DNA from: Fulvivirga sp.
GTDB taxonomy: Bacteria; Bacteroidota; Bacteroidia; Cytophagales; Cyclobacteriaceae
Assembly (NCBI GenBank): GCA_028280565.1
Contig: JANQLQ010000038.1
Span: 1 to 56,399 of the forward strand
Reading direction: 5' to 3'
DNA: 56,399 nucleotides
Shown here: piece by piece, positions 1 through 8,028 of the stretch
Layout of the letters: each line of letters begins with the position of its first letter
Position numbering within the stretch: the stretch's first letter is position 1
Made by a program: the position numbers and the translations under genes
Notes under the pieces: generated by a model
The model's database searches: none
Told to the model about the DNA's origin: nothing
The model's input: only the letters and a program-made list of their open reading frames with translations

Positions 1-61
1 AGGAACAGCGTTGCCCATTTGAGGGGAAAATGGGCTTTGTTGCTGGCGCCTTTTTCTTTTG

Positions 62-97
62 GTTCGTTTTCTTTTGGGCGTGCAAAAGAAAATGAAC
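62..97. repeat. Imperfect inverted repeat in upstream gap
   Basis: The arms 62-76 and 83-97 pair over 15 bases with one G-T mismatch around a 6-base spacer (GGCGTG). The core is TTTTCTTTTG and CAAAAGAAAA. It has the look of a dispersed Bacteroidota intergenic hairpin. No gene is visible in 1-639. The rest of that stretch is AT-rich and I recognise nothing else in it. Confidence 0.5.
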
Positions 98-639
98 ACG
101 GACTTAGAACCACAAAATGCCGCTTAAACCGCTCATTTTGTGGCTCGCACTACCCGAAACATCTTAAAAATGTCACTTAATTTGCCAAAAAACAGACGTT
201 GATTAGCAAATCTAATTTCCAGGGATGTCCTACATAAAGTGAGCAAGTAAAGGGACCGTATGTCCTTAGAACACTTTAACTCACTTGATGTCTGGCACTA
301 TCCTGTAACATGTGAGATTTTCCAGGGTTAAAAAAAGCTGGCTTTTTCTAAGCAGTTTTTTTAACTCTACATCTCTTTCCTTTTGACCCGGTTTAACAGA
401 AACTTCGTACAACAGGTCGAGTTTCTCATCATACACCCTGTAGAGGTTTGAATCATTCATGATTTTGAGTTTTTGAATGTTGTTATTAAGTTCTGACCTT
501 CAAAAATGATTCAAAAAAACACCTCGAGAGGATTATTACGTAAATAACCCTTTCAATTAGTGATATTTACGAATATAACGAAAAATGGTTCTTTAAACTG
601 CCAGAGGCAGAAGGACTGGGACATAACAACAGGCTAAAG

Positions 640-1599
640 ATGGTAAGATATTCATTATCAAGAGATCCCGGGACAGGTACCGACTACCACGCCCATTCCA
701 AGCGGGTGATCAATAAGGATGGATCGTTTAATGTGAAAAAGGCAGGTTTAGGTCCCAATACACGGAATGCCTACCAATCGCTGGTAAAAATGAGCTGGGC
801 ACGCTTTTTTTTAGTGTCATTTATCTTTCTATTCATCGTTAACGGTGTTTTTGCCCTGTTATATACATGGGTGGGCATTGAAAAACTCGGGGAGGTCGAA
901 GAAAAAGGCTGGTTTAACGAGTTCATGTACGCTTACTACTTTAGTTTTCAAACATTCACTACCGTGGGATATGGTATTTACCATCCTATAGGACATTTGG
1001 CCAATGTGATCTCGACCATTGAAAGCATAATCGGGTGGATGTGTTTTGCGTTGGTTACCGGTATACTTTATGGTCGCTTCTCAAAACCCTCTGCGCGCTT
1101 GATGTACAGCGAAAAGGCCTTAGTAGCTCCTTACGGAAATGGACGTAATAGCTTGCAGTTCAGGGTCGCCAATATGCGGAATAGTATGTTGATGGAAATG
1201 GAAGCTACGGTTTTACTGTCTTTTGTAGACAAATCTCGGCAAAATTGGAAACGTGAATTCACCCCTCTCCTATTGGAACGTGATCACATCCTGTTCTTCC
1301 CATTAACATGGACCATCGTCCATCCCATTGATGAAAACAGCCCATTTTACAACAAAGCCAAGGAAGACATAGAAACAATGGATGCTGAATTACTCATACG
1401 CATTAAAGGATATGATGACACTTTCGCGCAGACCGTCCACTCTCGTTTTAGTTATAGGTGCGACGAAATGGTGTGGGGTGCCCAATACCACCCCGCATTT
1501 GATATTGATAGTAACGGTGACATCCACCTATTTTTTGATCGTATACACCACTACGACAAACTGGACACTAGTACTGCTTTCTCGGACTCAAGCAATTGA
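640..1599 (+). CDS. Inward-rectifier potassium channel (KirBac type)
   Basis: A 319-residue K+ channel of the inner membrane. The layout is that of prokaryotic Kir channels: an N-terminal amphipathic stretch, TM1 at about 55-78, a pore loop with the selectivity filter TTVGYG at residues 107-112, TM2 at about 122-146, and a cytoplasmic beta-rich domain of about 150 residues. The C-terminal domain has the Kir features (a stretch beginning FRVANMRNS at about 177 and the LTWTIVHPID segment), which separates it from simple two-TM channels. It stands alone on the plus strand, with the next gene convergent. The family conducts K+ for membrane potential or osmotic balance and is usually gated by lipid or pH. 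I see nothing in the sequence about its regulation. Confidence 0.95.
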   Translation: MVRYSLSRDPGTGTDYHAHSKRVINKDGSFNVKKAGLGPNTRNAYQSLVKMSWARFFLVSFIFLFIVNGVFALLYTWVGIEKLGEVEEKGWFNEFMYAYYFSFQTFTTVGYGIYHPIGHLANVISTIESIIGWMCFALVTGILYGRFSKPSARLMYSEKALVAPYGNGRNSLQFRVANMRNSMLMEMEATVLLSFVDKSRQNWKREFTPLLLERDHILFFPLTWTIVHPIDENSPFYNKAKEDIETMDAELLIRIKGYDDTFAQTVHSRFSYRCDEMVWGAQYHPAFDIDSNGDIHLFFDRIHHYDKLDTSTAFSDSSN

Positions 1600-1742
1600 T
1601 CGTTAGGTTTATAGTTTTAAACCTGGTGCCAGCAAGCTACAAAGGATGAGTGATCAACATCTTATTCTAAATCCATCCAAAACCCATACATAGTACCGTC
1701 ATTCCTTACTTTCTAACCTCGTCATTCTTACTTTCCAACATC

Positions 1743-1900
1743 GTCATTCCTGCCGGCCTTGCAGGGCGAGCGATGCGCGAGAGAAGGAATCTGCTGTATC
1801 GTTGAACGTGAACCTTTTTTTGGGTGTATTGGGTTTTCGTTTCACGACTTCACAGATTCCTTGTCACGCCTGGCCCAACGCACGGGCTGGCAGGAATGAC
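1743..1900. repeat. MITE-like dispersed repeat with nested inverted repeats
   Basis: Outer arms GTCATTCCTGCC (1743-1754) and GGCAGGAATGAC (1889-1900) are a perfect 12-bp inverted repeat. Inner arms AAGGAATCTG (1784-1793) and CAGATTCCTT (1853-1862) are a perfect 10-bp pair. A related copy lies at 44799-45182: 27 bases at 44840-44866 match the reverse complement of about 1832-1858 with two differences. There is no coding capacity. It fills most of the 360-bp gap between the convergent genes. Confidence 0.7.
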
Positions 1901-1959
1901 GATAAAGAAGTTTTTTTCGTCTTTGAGGCTTGATACAACACTATACTACTGGCTGTGTA

Positions 1960-3333
1960 TTAGAAGATATCAGGCGTATCCAAGTTTGCAATAAGCTGGC
2001 TTACCTCTTCCTCGCTAAGCTCATGTTTTACGATCTTTCCTTCGAAATAATCCTCGTAGGCTTTCATATCGAAATTGCCATGACCACATAAGTTGAACAG
2101 GATGGTCTTAGATAATCCTTCTTCTTTACATTGGTTGGCCTCCCTAATGGCGGTCGCAATACCGTGTGTAGCTTCCGGGGCCGGGATGATCCCTTCGGTT
2201 TTAGCAAATAACACACCTGCTTCAAAGACCTCGAGGTTATCATGCGCCTGTGCCTCTATCAGCTTATCTTTTAACAATTGGCTCACGATCACACCGGCCC
2301 CGTGATAACGCAGGCCACCGGCGTGGATGGGGGCGGGCACAAAGTTATGCCCAAGGGTGTACATAGGCAAAAGCGGCGTCATACCTACCGTATCTCCAAA
2401 ATCATATTTGAATACCCCTCGTGTGAGTTTGGGACATGATGAAGGCTCACTGGCTATGCAACGAATATTTTTACCCTCTTCCAGGTTAAAACGTAAGAAG
2501 GGGAAAGCCAGCCCGGCGAAGTTAGACCCTCCACCAAAAGGGGCGATCACGATATCGGGCATATCCCCGGCCTTTTGCATTTGTACTACAGCTTCTTGCC
2601 CGATAATGGTTTGGTGCAACTTGACATGGTTCAATACACTGCCTAGTGCGTACTTGGTATCTTCATTGGTAGCGGCTCTTTCTACGGCTTCGGAAATGGC
2701 TATGCCTAACGAGCCCGTCGTATTGGGATCTTCGGCCAATATTTTTCTGCCGGCTTCTGTGGCTTCGGAAGGAGATGGGAAAACTTTCGCTCCCCAGGTA
2801 TTCATCATCACCTTACGGTAAGGTTTGTGATCGTACGACAGCCGTACCATGTACACTTCACATTCGATGCCGAAAAGGTTACAGGCAAAGCTCAACGCGC
2901 TTCCCCACTGCCCTGCTCCAGTCTCTGTAGTGATACGCTTGATGCCTTCCTGCTTGTTGTAGTAGGCCTGTGCTACGGCAGTATTCGGTTTGTGCGATCC
3001 TGCCGGGCTTGTGCCCTCGTACTTATAGTAGATCTTAGCCGGAGTGTCCAGGGCCTTTTCCAAGCCATATGCCCGGTATAGTGGGGTGGGGCGCCATAGT
3101 GTATACACATCGCGCACCTCATCGGGGACCTGGATCCATTTCTCCCCAGTCACTTCCTGTTCGATGAGTGCTGTGGGGAATAAAGGCGCTAAGGCTTCCG
3201 GGCCTATGGGTTCCTTAGTTCCGGGGTGAAGTGGTGGCAGGGGTTTGTTGGGCATATCTGCGATGATATTATACCATTTCTCCGGGATCTCGTTTTCTTC
3301 TAAGGTGATTTTGCGATATTTCATTCCAGCCAT
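1960..3333 (-). CDS. trpB: Tryptophan synthase beta chain, TrpB2 type
   Basis: A 457-residue PLP-dependent enzyme that condenses indole and serine to tryptophan. It is the longer TrpB2 class, with extra N-terminal sequence (residues 1-70) absent from the usual 400-residue TrpB1. Visible features are the PLP lysine K115 in GSHKPN, the catalytic glutamate E137 in TETGAGQWG, and the phosphate-binding loop GGGSN at 267-271. There is no trpA or other trp gene nearby, which is typical of TrpB2. These stand-alone enzymes are thought to salvage indole or to partner a separate TrpA. A second Met at residue 4 (MKYRK) is an equally possible start. It is transcribed on its own and convergently with the K+ channel. 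Confidence 0.93.
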   Translation of the reverse strand: MAGMKYRKITLEENEIPEKWYNIIADMPNKPLPPLHPGTKEPIGPEALAPLFPTALIEQEVTGEKWIQVPDEVRDVYTLWRPTPLYRAYGLEKALDTPAKIYYKYEGTSPAGSHKPNTAVAQAYYNKQEGIKRITTETGAGQWGSALSFACNLFGIECEVYMVRLSYDHKPYRKVMMNTWGAKVFPSPSEATEAGRKILAEDPNTTGSLGIAISEAVERAATNEDTKYALGSVLNHVKLHQTIIGQEAVVQMQKAGDMPDIVIAPFGGGSNFAGLAFPFLRFNLEEGKNIRCIASEPSSCPKLTRGVFKYDFGDTVGMTPLLPMYTLGHNFVPAPIHAGGLRYHGAGVIVSQLLKDKLIEAQAHDNLEVFEAGVLFAKTEGIIPAPEATHGIATAIREANQCKEEGLSKTILFNLCGHGNFDMKAYEDYFEGKIVKHELSEEEVSQLIANLDTPDIF

Positions 3334-3470
3334 TCTTTGGTTGATATTTTCATGTAGTAAAAGATCAGAAATAAACAGGTCTTTTACAATGGAATGAATA
3401 TAAAGCTTATTATTTTATTGATAATCAAAAGATTATACTTCACCTATGGAAGTTGAACTAAGCAAATACA

Positions 3471-3500
3471 AAAAAGCCGTCCTTTAGCGGGACGGCCTTT
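3471..3500 (-). terminator. Rho-independent terminator of the 3525-4607 gene
   Basis: The perfect 7-bp GC-rich stem GCCGTCC (3476-3482) and GGACGGC (3490-3496) has a 7-base loop. Read on the minus strand it is followed by six Ts (3475 down to 3470). It begins 28 bases after the stop codon of the lipoprotein gene. Confidence 0.9.
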
Positions 3501-3524
3501 GTTATATGGAAACTTGTTAGCTCT

Positions 3525-4607
3525 CTATCTCCTTCTAAAAATTTCCTTATACATCACTTCTATCCCGTCTTCGATTTCGGTTTCCATGATTACAAGCTCG
3601 CCGTTGATCACCTCAACCGTTACCCCCTCCAAGTACACAGATCCTTCTTCATATTCAAAGCTGTCTCCATCCACGTTATCGATGCTCTCAAAATCCACAA
3701 CTGTTAACGTCTCGGCCTCTTCATTGTAAGCCCAAAAACCAAGGTACTTATCATCTTCTGTTACTTGAGCTTCTTCATACACCGGGCTACAGTTAGCGGC
3801 AGTCTGCTCTTCGTCAAGCGGTTCTTCTTCTACAAAATACTGTTCGTAATAAGAGCCGTCAGCATTTAGTACAAAGATCCAATCGTTTTGCAATTCCTTG
3901 GTTTCAGGAACCTCTTCGAGGGTCTGACCACTATCGCAATTTATGGTTAAAAGATCTATTTCGTTTTCATTTATGGGCTCCGACCTTACAAATACCCACT
4001 CTCCTACAATTTCTGCATTGCCTCCCCAAGCTTCTACTTCTACACATACTTCCTGTGGGGCACTGATGTTGCCGGCTTCGTCGTATACGCAGATCTCGTA
4101 ACAAAACTGCCCGGGAAGAACGGCAGTGCTAAAATCAACCTCTATCGAAAGGCTGCCTTCTGCTTTTCTTTTACCAAAAGGTGACGGTTTGATCGGTCCG
4201 TTCTTAACACTCCTTCTCCTTCCATTGGCGTTTATGGAGGTAGCAGGTATATCGAAATAACCTTCTGCATTGTTTCCATCTACGTCTTTTAGTTGCACGT
4301 ATGCCCCGGCTATCTCCGTAGAAGTAGTGAATTCAATATCAAACCCTGTAGCTTGAAAAGCTTCTTGGGAATTGGACTCCACCTGGAAGGCTAAATTACC
4401 GGTAGGGGCTGGGGCAGTCCCGGTCTCTTTCGAAGCGCCGAAAATTTCAACGCCTTGTGAAAGTTCGGAGGTCGTGATGGATCGCTCTTCGGTTAAATTC
4501 TGGTTATTGGCAATCTCAATATTAGGATCCACCCCGGGGTCATCATCACTACAGCTCGCAAAAAAAATGACAGAAGCACAAGCCATAGCGTAAGATAATC
4601 TCTTCAT
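3525..4607 (-). CDS. Lipoprotein with C-terminal lipocalin-like domain
   Basis: A 360-residue hypothetical lipoprotein. The signal peptide ends in the lipobox FASC, with Cys19 as the lipidated residue, followed by acidic Ser-Asp residues. Residues 60-195 look like a beta-sandwich region. Residues 200-360 begin with GEWVFVRSE and contain alternating strands and a large excess of Asp/Glu, as in the lipocalin-like domains of Bacteroidota lipoproteins. A Cys pair in FCYEICVY may form a disulfide. It is a single-gene unit with its own terminator. No specific function can be assigned. Confidence 0.8.
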   Translation of the reverse strand: MKRLSYAMACASVIFFASCSDDDPGVDPNIEIANNQNLTEERSITTSELSQGVEIFGASKETGTAPAPTGNLAFQVESNSQEAFQATGFDIEFTTSTEIAGAYVQLKDVDGNNAEGYFDIPATSINANGRRRSVKNGPIKPSPFGKRKAEGSLSIEVDFSTAVLPGQFCYEICVYDEAGNISAPQEVCVEVEAWGGNAEIVGEWVFVRSEPINENEIDLLTINCDSGQTLEEVPETKELQNDWIFVLNADGSYYEQYFVEEEPLDEEQTAANCSPVYEEAQVTEDDKYLGFWAYNEEAETLTVVDFESIDNVDGDSFEYEEGSVYLEGVTVEVINGELVIMETEIEDGIEVMYKEIFRRR

Positions 4608-4745
4608 AGTTAAAAAAATTTTAGTTTATAGTTTAGTAAGCTCCTGTTAATCAGAAGTCTGTGTAAAAAGTAACCTGGGAACTCGAAAAATGTATGAATT
4701 AGTAGATCACCGGTAGAAGTTCCTTGATCCATGAAGATTTTTGGA

Positions 4746-5015
4746 GAGATGGACGGACCTTTCCACGGGTCATACAGGTTTATGACCGATTGGCTTTTAT
4801 CGGCTTAACTCTTAATTCCTTGTGTTTGGCCGTCAACCTCTACCGCAGACGGGATTATACATGATGCTCTACATGTGATCGGTAATGCCTTCGTACCGGT
4901 TCTGGAGGTTTGTCGTTTTGATTTCAGGATTCGTTGGATACCCGCATTACAAATGCTGGCGTCGGTGCCTTGTATTACTCGGTGGGTACGCGTTGCAAAC
5001 GCGTACCAGTTTGAG
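4746..5015. repeat. 270-bp tandem repeat, unit 1
   Basis: First of two directly abutting 270-bp units, about 97% identical (I count seven substitutions and no indels). The unit contains GCATT-ACA-AATGC and, at 4985-5007, a palindrome with perfect 10-bp arms GGTACGCGTT and AACGCGTACC around GCA. The final 90 bases have a diverged relative at 44476-44567. Small ORFs inside are repeat shadows. It resembles REP/BIME-type intergenic elements. Confidence 0.9.
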
Positions 5016-5285
5016 GAGATGGACGGACCTTTCCACGGGTCATACAGGTTTATGACCGATTGGCTTTTATCGGCTTAACTCTTAATTCCTGGTGTTTGGC
5101 TGTCAACCTCTACCGTAGACGGCATTATACATGATGCTCTACATGTGATCGGTAATGCCTTCGTACCGGTTCTGGAGGTTTGTCGTTTTGATTGCAGGAT
5201 TCGTTGGATACCCGCATTACAAATGCTGGCGTTGGTGCCCTGTATTACTCGGTGGGTACGCGTTGCAAACGCGTACCAGTTTGAG
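5016..5285. repeat. 270-bp tandem repeat, unit 2
   Basis: Second unit, starting at the base after unit 1. Its palindrome is at 5255-5277. The match ends at 5285, and unique sequence of 100 bp follows before the end of the ROK kinase gene. With unit 1 it fills most of the 778-bp gap 4608-5385. I see no gene in that gap. Confidence 0.9.
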
Positions 5286-5385
5286 AATCCCGAAGAGATC
5301 TTCCTCAAATGTAAAAATTTCTTTCCCCGGAATATCAACCCAAAAACCTTCCAATCATCGGCCTGGTCTGTTTTGCCCAGTCCCG

Positions 5386-6297
5386 TCAAGCCACTAAAAA
5401 AGCAGCTCCAAATACTCCTGCGCTATCGCCGAGTTTAGGACGAACGATTTGGGTATCGAAACGGGCGTTGAAAATATGTTTTGCTACCTCTTCCACCCCT
5501 CGGGTATACAAAATATCAAGGTTACTCACACCCCCTCCTAATACAATCACATGAGGGTCTAAGATATTGATCACCACGGATATGGCTTTTCCGAAAAACT
5601 CTGCCAGCCGATCCATGGTTTTTTTCGCGTATACGTCACCCTTAGCTTCCAGGTCTACGATCTCCTTGAGCGTCTTTTGCTGGCCGGATATTTCATGGTA
5701 ATACCGCTGCAGGGCCGGTCCCGATATCACTCTCTCTACACATCCCACCTTGCCACAGTAACACTTGCCCCCGGAGGCATCCAAAAAATTATGTCCCCAT
5801 TCCCCTCCTATTCCCTGGCTGCCATTGATCACCTGCCCGTTTATGACCACTCCTCCGCCTACCCCTGTACCCATGATGACCCCGAAAACTACCTCTGCTT
5901 CCGGGTTGACATCCTGTACCGCACCCATTCTAGCTTCGGCTAGCGCAAAGCAATTGGCATCATTGGCCATTTTAAGGGGAATACCCAGCGCAGTTTGCAG
6001 GTCTCGTTTGAAAGGCTGTCCATTTAAAGCTGTAGAATTGCTATTTTTATGCAGCCCCGTATGAGGATCAAACGTTCCGGGTGTACCTATCCCTAACGTA
6101 GCAGGGCTATGGCCTACTTCATCCGCAACAAGATCTACAAGGGTTTTGATTTGGTGAATGATGTGTTCGTATCCTTTATGGGCTTCGGTAGGGATACGTT
6201 TCCTAGAAAGGATTTCGTGATCATTTTTTGACTTGAGTACTGCGCATTCTACTTTTGTGCCGCCTAAGTCAATGCCCCAGATGGTGTCATGTGTCAT
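5386..6297 (-). CDS. ROK-family sugar kinase, fructokinase (Mak)-like
   Basis: A 303-residue cytoplasmic ROK kinase that phosphorylates a hexose with ATP. Visible features are the phosphate-binding DLGGTK at 10-15, catalytic Asp113 in NDAN, glycine loop GTGVGGG at 143-149, and the zinc site H169 with Cys179, Cys181 and Cys186 (CYCGKVGC). The wording GGEWGHN...CYCGK.GC.E.ISG is closer to E. coli fructokinase Mak than to NagK or glucokinase, from memory of those families. It is the last gene of the symporter/GlpK/GlpD/GH13 run, 59 bp after the GH13_31 gene. Next to a sucrose-cleaving GH13_4 enzyme, a fructokinase role is attractive. Glucokinase activity cannot be excluded. Confidence 0.9.
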   Translation of the reverse strand: MTHDTIWGIDLGGTKVECAVLKSKNDHEILSRKRIPTEAHKGYEHIIHQIKTLVDLVADEVGHSPATLGIGTPGTFDPHTGLHKNSNSTALNGQPFKRDLQTALGIPLKMANDANCFALAEARMGAVQDVNPEAEVVFGVIMGTGVGGGVVINGQVINGSQGIGGEWGHNFLDASGGKCYCGKVGCVERVISGPALQRYYHEISGQQKTLKEIVDLEAKGDVYAKKTMDRLAEFFGKAISVVINILDPHVIVLGGGVSNLDILYTRGVEEVAKHIFNARFDTQIVRPKLGDSAGVFGAAFLVA

Positions 6298-6356
6298 GTA
6301 TTTCTCTATAACCGTTGTGTTTATACCTTCACCCCACCTAGTTTGAAAGCAAAACG

Positions 6357-8009
6357 TTATACTTGCTTAAAGATCTTTGCCTCCCAGGGGCGCATGGCGT
6401 TAGATTTATTTGTTTCCTTGTAATTTCCTATTCGCAAATCCCATTCTCCATCCCCGGGCAATTCAACCGTTACGTCATGGTCACTCATATTCAAAGCGAT
6501 CAAAAACCTATGCTGATCGTCCCAGCGCTCGTAAATATACATGTTAGGATCGTTTTCCATAACACATTGATAATCTCCGTAGATAAGGGTAGGATTTTCT
6601 TTCCTGTAACGGATCATTTGACGGTAATAATTAAGAATAGAGCCAGGATCATTCTCTTGCGAAGCTACGTTAATTTGCTGATAGTTAGGGTTAGTTTTGA
6701 TCCAAGGTTCAACATTAGAGAAGCCACCGTGTTCGTCACCTGACCACTGCATGGGGGTGCGGGCATTGTCACGGCTTTGCGAGTGAACAAGCGTCAAAAA
6801 ATGCTCCATATCTTTTCCCTCTTCTTCCGCAGCTTTCCAGCTTTGTAACGTCTCCACATCCTGGTAGTCTTCAATACGGTCAAAGGCCACATTGGTCATT
6901 CCCAACTCATCACCTTGATAGATATAGGGAGTACCGCGTAAGGAAAGTAGGATTGTGGCTAGAAGTTTGGCGGATTGGGCATGATAGCGGCTGTCATTAC
7001 CAAAACGTGAAACCATCCTGGAAAAATCGTGGTTCCCCAAGAAAATACTGTTCCAGCCCCTACCCTTTAGTTTTTCATCCCATTCTGAAAATATACGTTT
7101 AAATCGTACCCGGTCGTACGGGATGGGGTCATACTTTCCGCCAGGGCCATTATCAATGAACATGTGGTCAAAATGAAAGATCATGTTCAATTCGCGACGG
7201 TCTTCGGCCACGTAGTCCAGTGCATTCCCCAGGTGTATGCCAGGTCCTTCGCCTACCGTCATAATGTCGTATTTACTTAATACCTCGGCGTTCATCTCCT
7301 GCAAGTATTCATGGATACGGGGGCCATTAGCGTACTGGTTTTCAATGATCTTTGCGTAATTAGCTGTATCTACATCGTTGAATTCCAACCTTTTGGATAT
7401 CAGGGAGATCACATCCATCCTAAAGCCATCCACACCTTTATCGAACCAAAATTTGATGATATCGTAGATCTCTTTCCTTACCTGGGGGTTTTCCCAGTTC
7501 AAGTCGGGCTGTTTCTTTGTAAAAAGATGTAAATAATAATCTTGGGTGGCTTCATTGAATTCCCAGGTACTTCCACCAAAAAAGGACTGCCAGTTGGTAG
7601 GCGGTGTACCGTTCGGGCTGGGCTTCCAAAAATAGTAATCCCGGTAAGGGTTATGTTTTGACTTACGAGCTTCTTGGAACCAGGTGTGTTCATCAGAAGA
7701 ATGATTGGCGACAAGATCCATCAAAATGCGCATTCCCCGGGCGTGTATACCTTCTAAAAGCCGGTCAAAGTCTTGCATCACCCCGAATTCATCCATGATA
7801 TCACGATAATCGCTAACATCATACCCGTTATCATCGTTGGGAGATTTATAAATAGGACATACCCAGATGATGTCCACACCAAGTGATTTTATGTAGTCAA
7901 GTTTTGATACCAGTCCTTGTAGATCACCAATACCATCGTTATTACTGTCTTTAAAACTGCGTGGGTACACTTGGTATACCACACCTTCTTTCCACCACGT
8001 TCTATTCAT
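6357..8009 (-). CDS. Oligo-1,6-glucosidase / alpha-glucosidase (GH13_31)
   Basis: A 550-residue cytoplasmic GH13 enzyme with no signal peptide. The three catalytic residues are in place: nucleophile Asp199 (GFRMDVIS), acid Glu254 (TVGEGPG) and Asp328 (GNHD). The QPDLNW motif at 167-172 marks subfamily 31. Val200 directly after the nucleophile is, in characterised members, typical of alpha-1,6-active enzymes (isomaltase, dextran glucosidase, trehalose-6-phosphate hydrolase), whereas Thr is typical of maltases. It probably releases glucose from isomalto-oligosaccharides or isomaltulose-type disaccharides. It follows the amylosucrase-like gene by 19 bp and is surely co-transcribed with it. Confidence 0.93.
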   Translation of the reverse strand: MNRTWWKEGVVYQVYPRSFKDSNNDGIGDLQGLVSKLDYIKSLGVDIIWVCPIYKSPNDDNGYDVSDYRDIMDEFGVMQDFDRLLEGIHARGMRILMDLVANHSSDEHTWFQEARKSKHNPYRDYYFWKPSPNGTPPTNWQSFFGGSTWEFNEATQDYYLHLFTKKQPDLNWENPQVRKEIYDIIKFWFDKGVDGFRMDVISLISKRLEFNDVDTANYAKIIENQYANGPRIHEYLQEMNAEVLSKYDIMTVGEGPGIHLGNALDYVAEDRRELNMIFHFDHMFIDNGPGGKYDPIPYDRVRFKRIFSEWDEKLKGRGWNSIFLGNHDFSRMVSRFGNDSRYHAQSAKLLATILLSLRGTPYIYQGDELGMTNVAFDRIEDYQDVETLQSWKAAEEEGKDMEHFLTLVHSQSRDNARTPMQWSGDEHGGFSNVEPWIKTNPNYQQINVASQENDPGSILNYYRQMIRYRKENPTLIYGDYQCVMENDPNMYIYERWDDQHRFLIALNMSDHDVTVELPGDGEWDLRIGNYKETNKSNAMRPWEAKIFKQV

Positions 8010-8028
8010 TTCTTGTAGGTTATGATCT

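Noticed and set aside
331-347. AAAAAAGCTGGCTTTTT as a possible terminator
   Set aside because: The loop would be only two bases and the stem mostly A-T, and no gene ends just upstream.
4875-5438. Several open frames of 67-104 codons on both strands
   Set aside because: They lie in the 270-bp tandem repeat, repeat the same sequence twice, and have no protein-like features.
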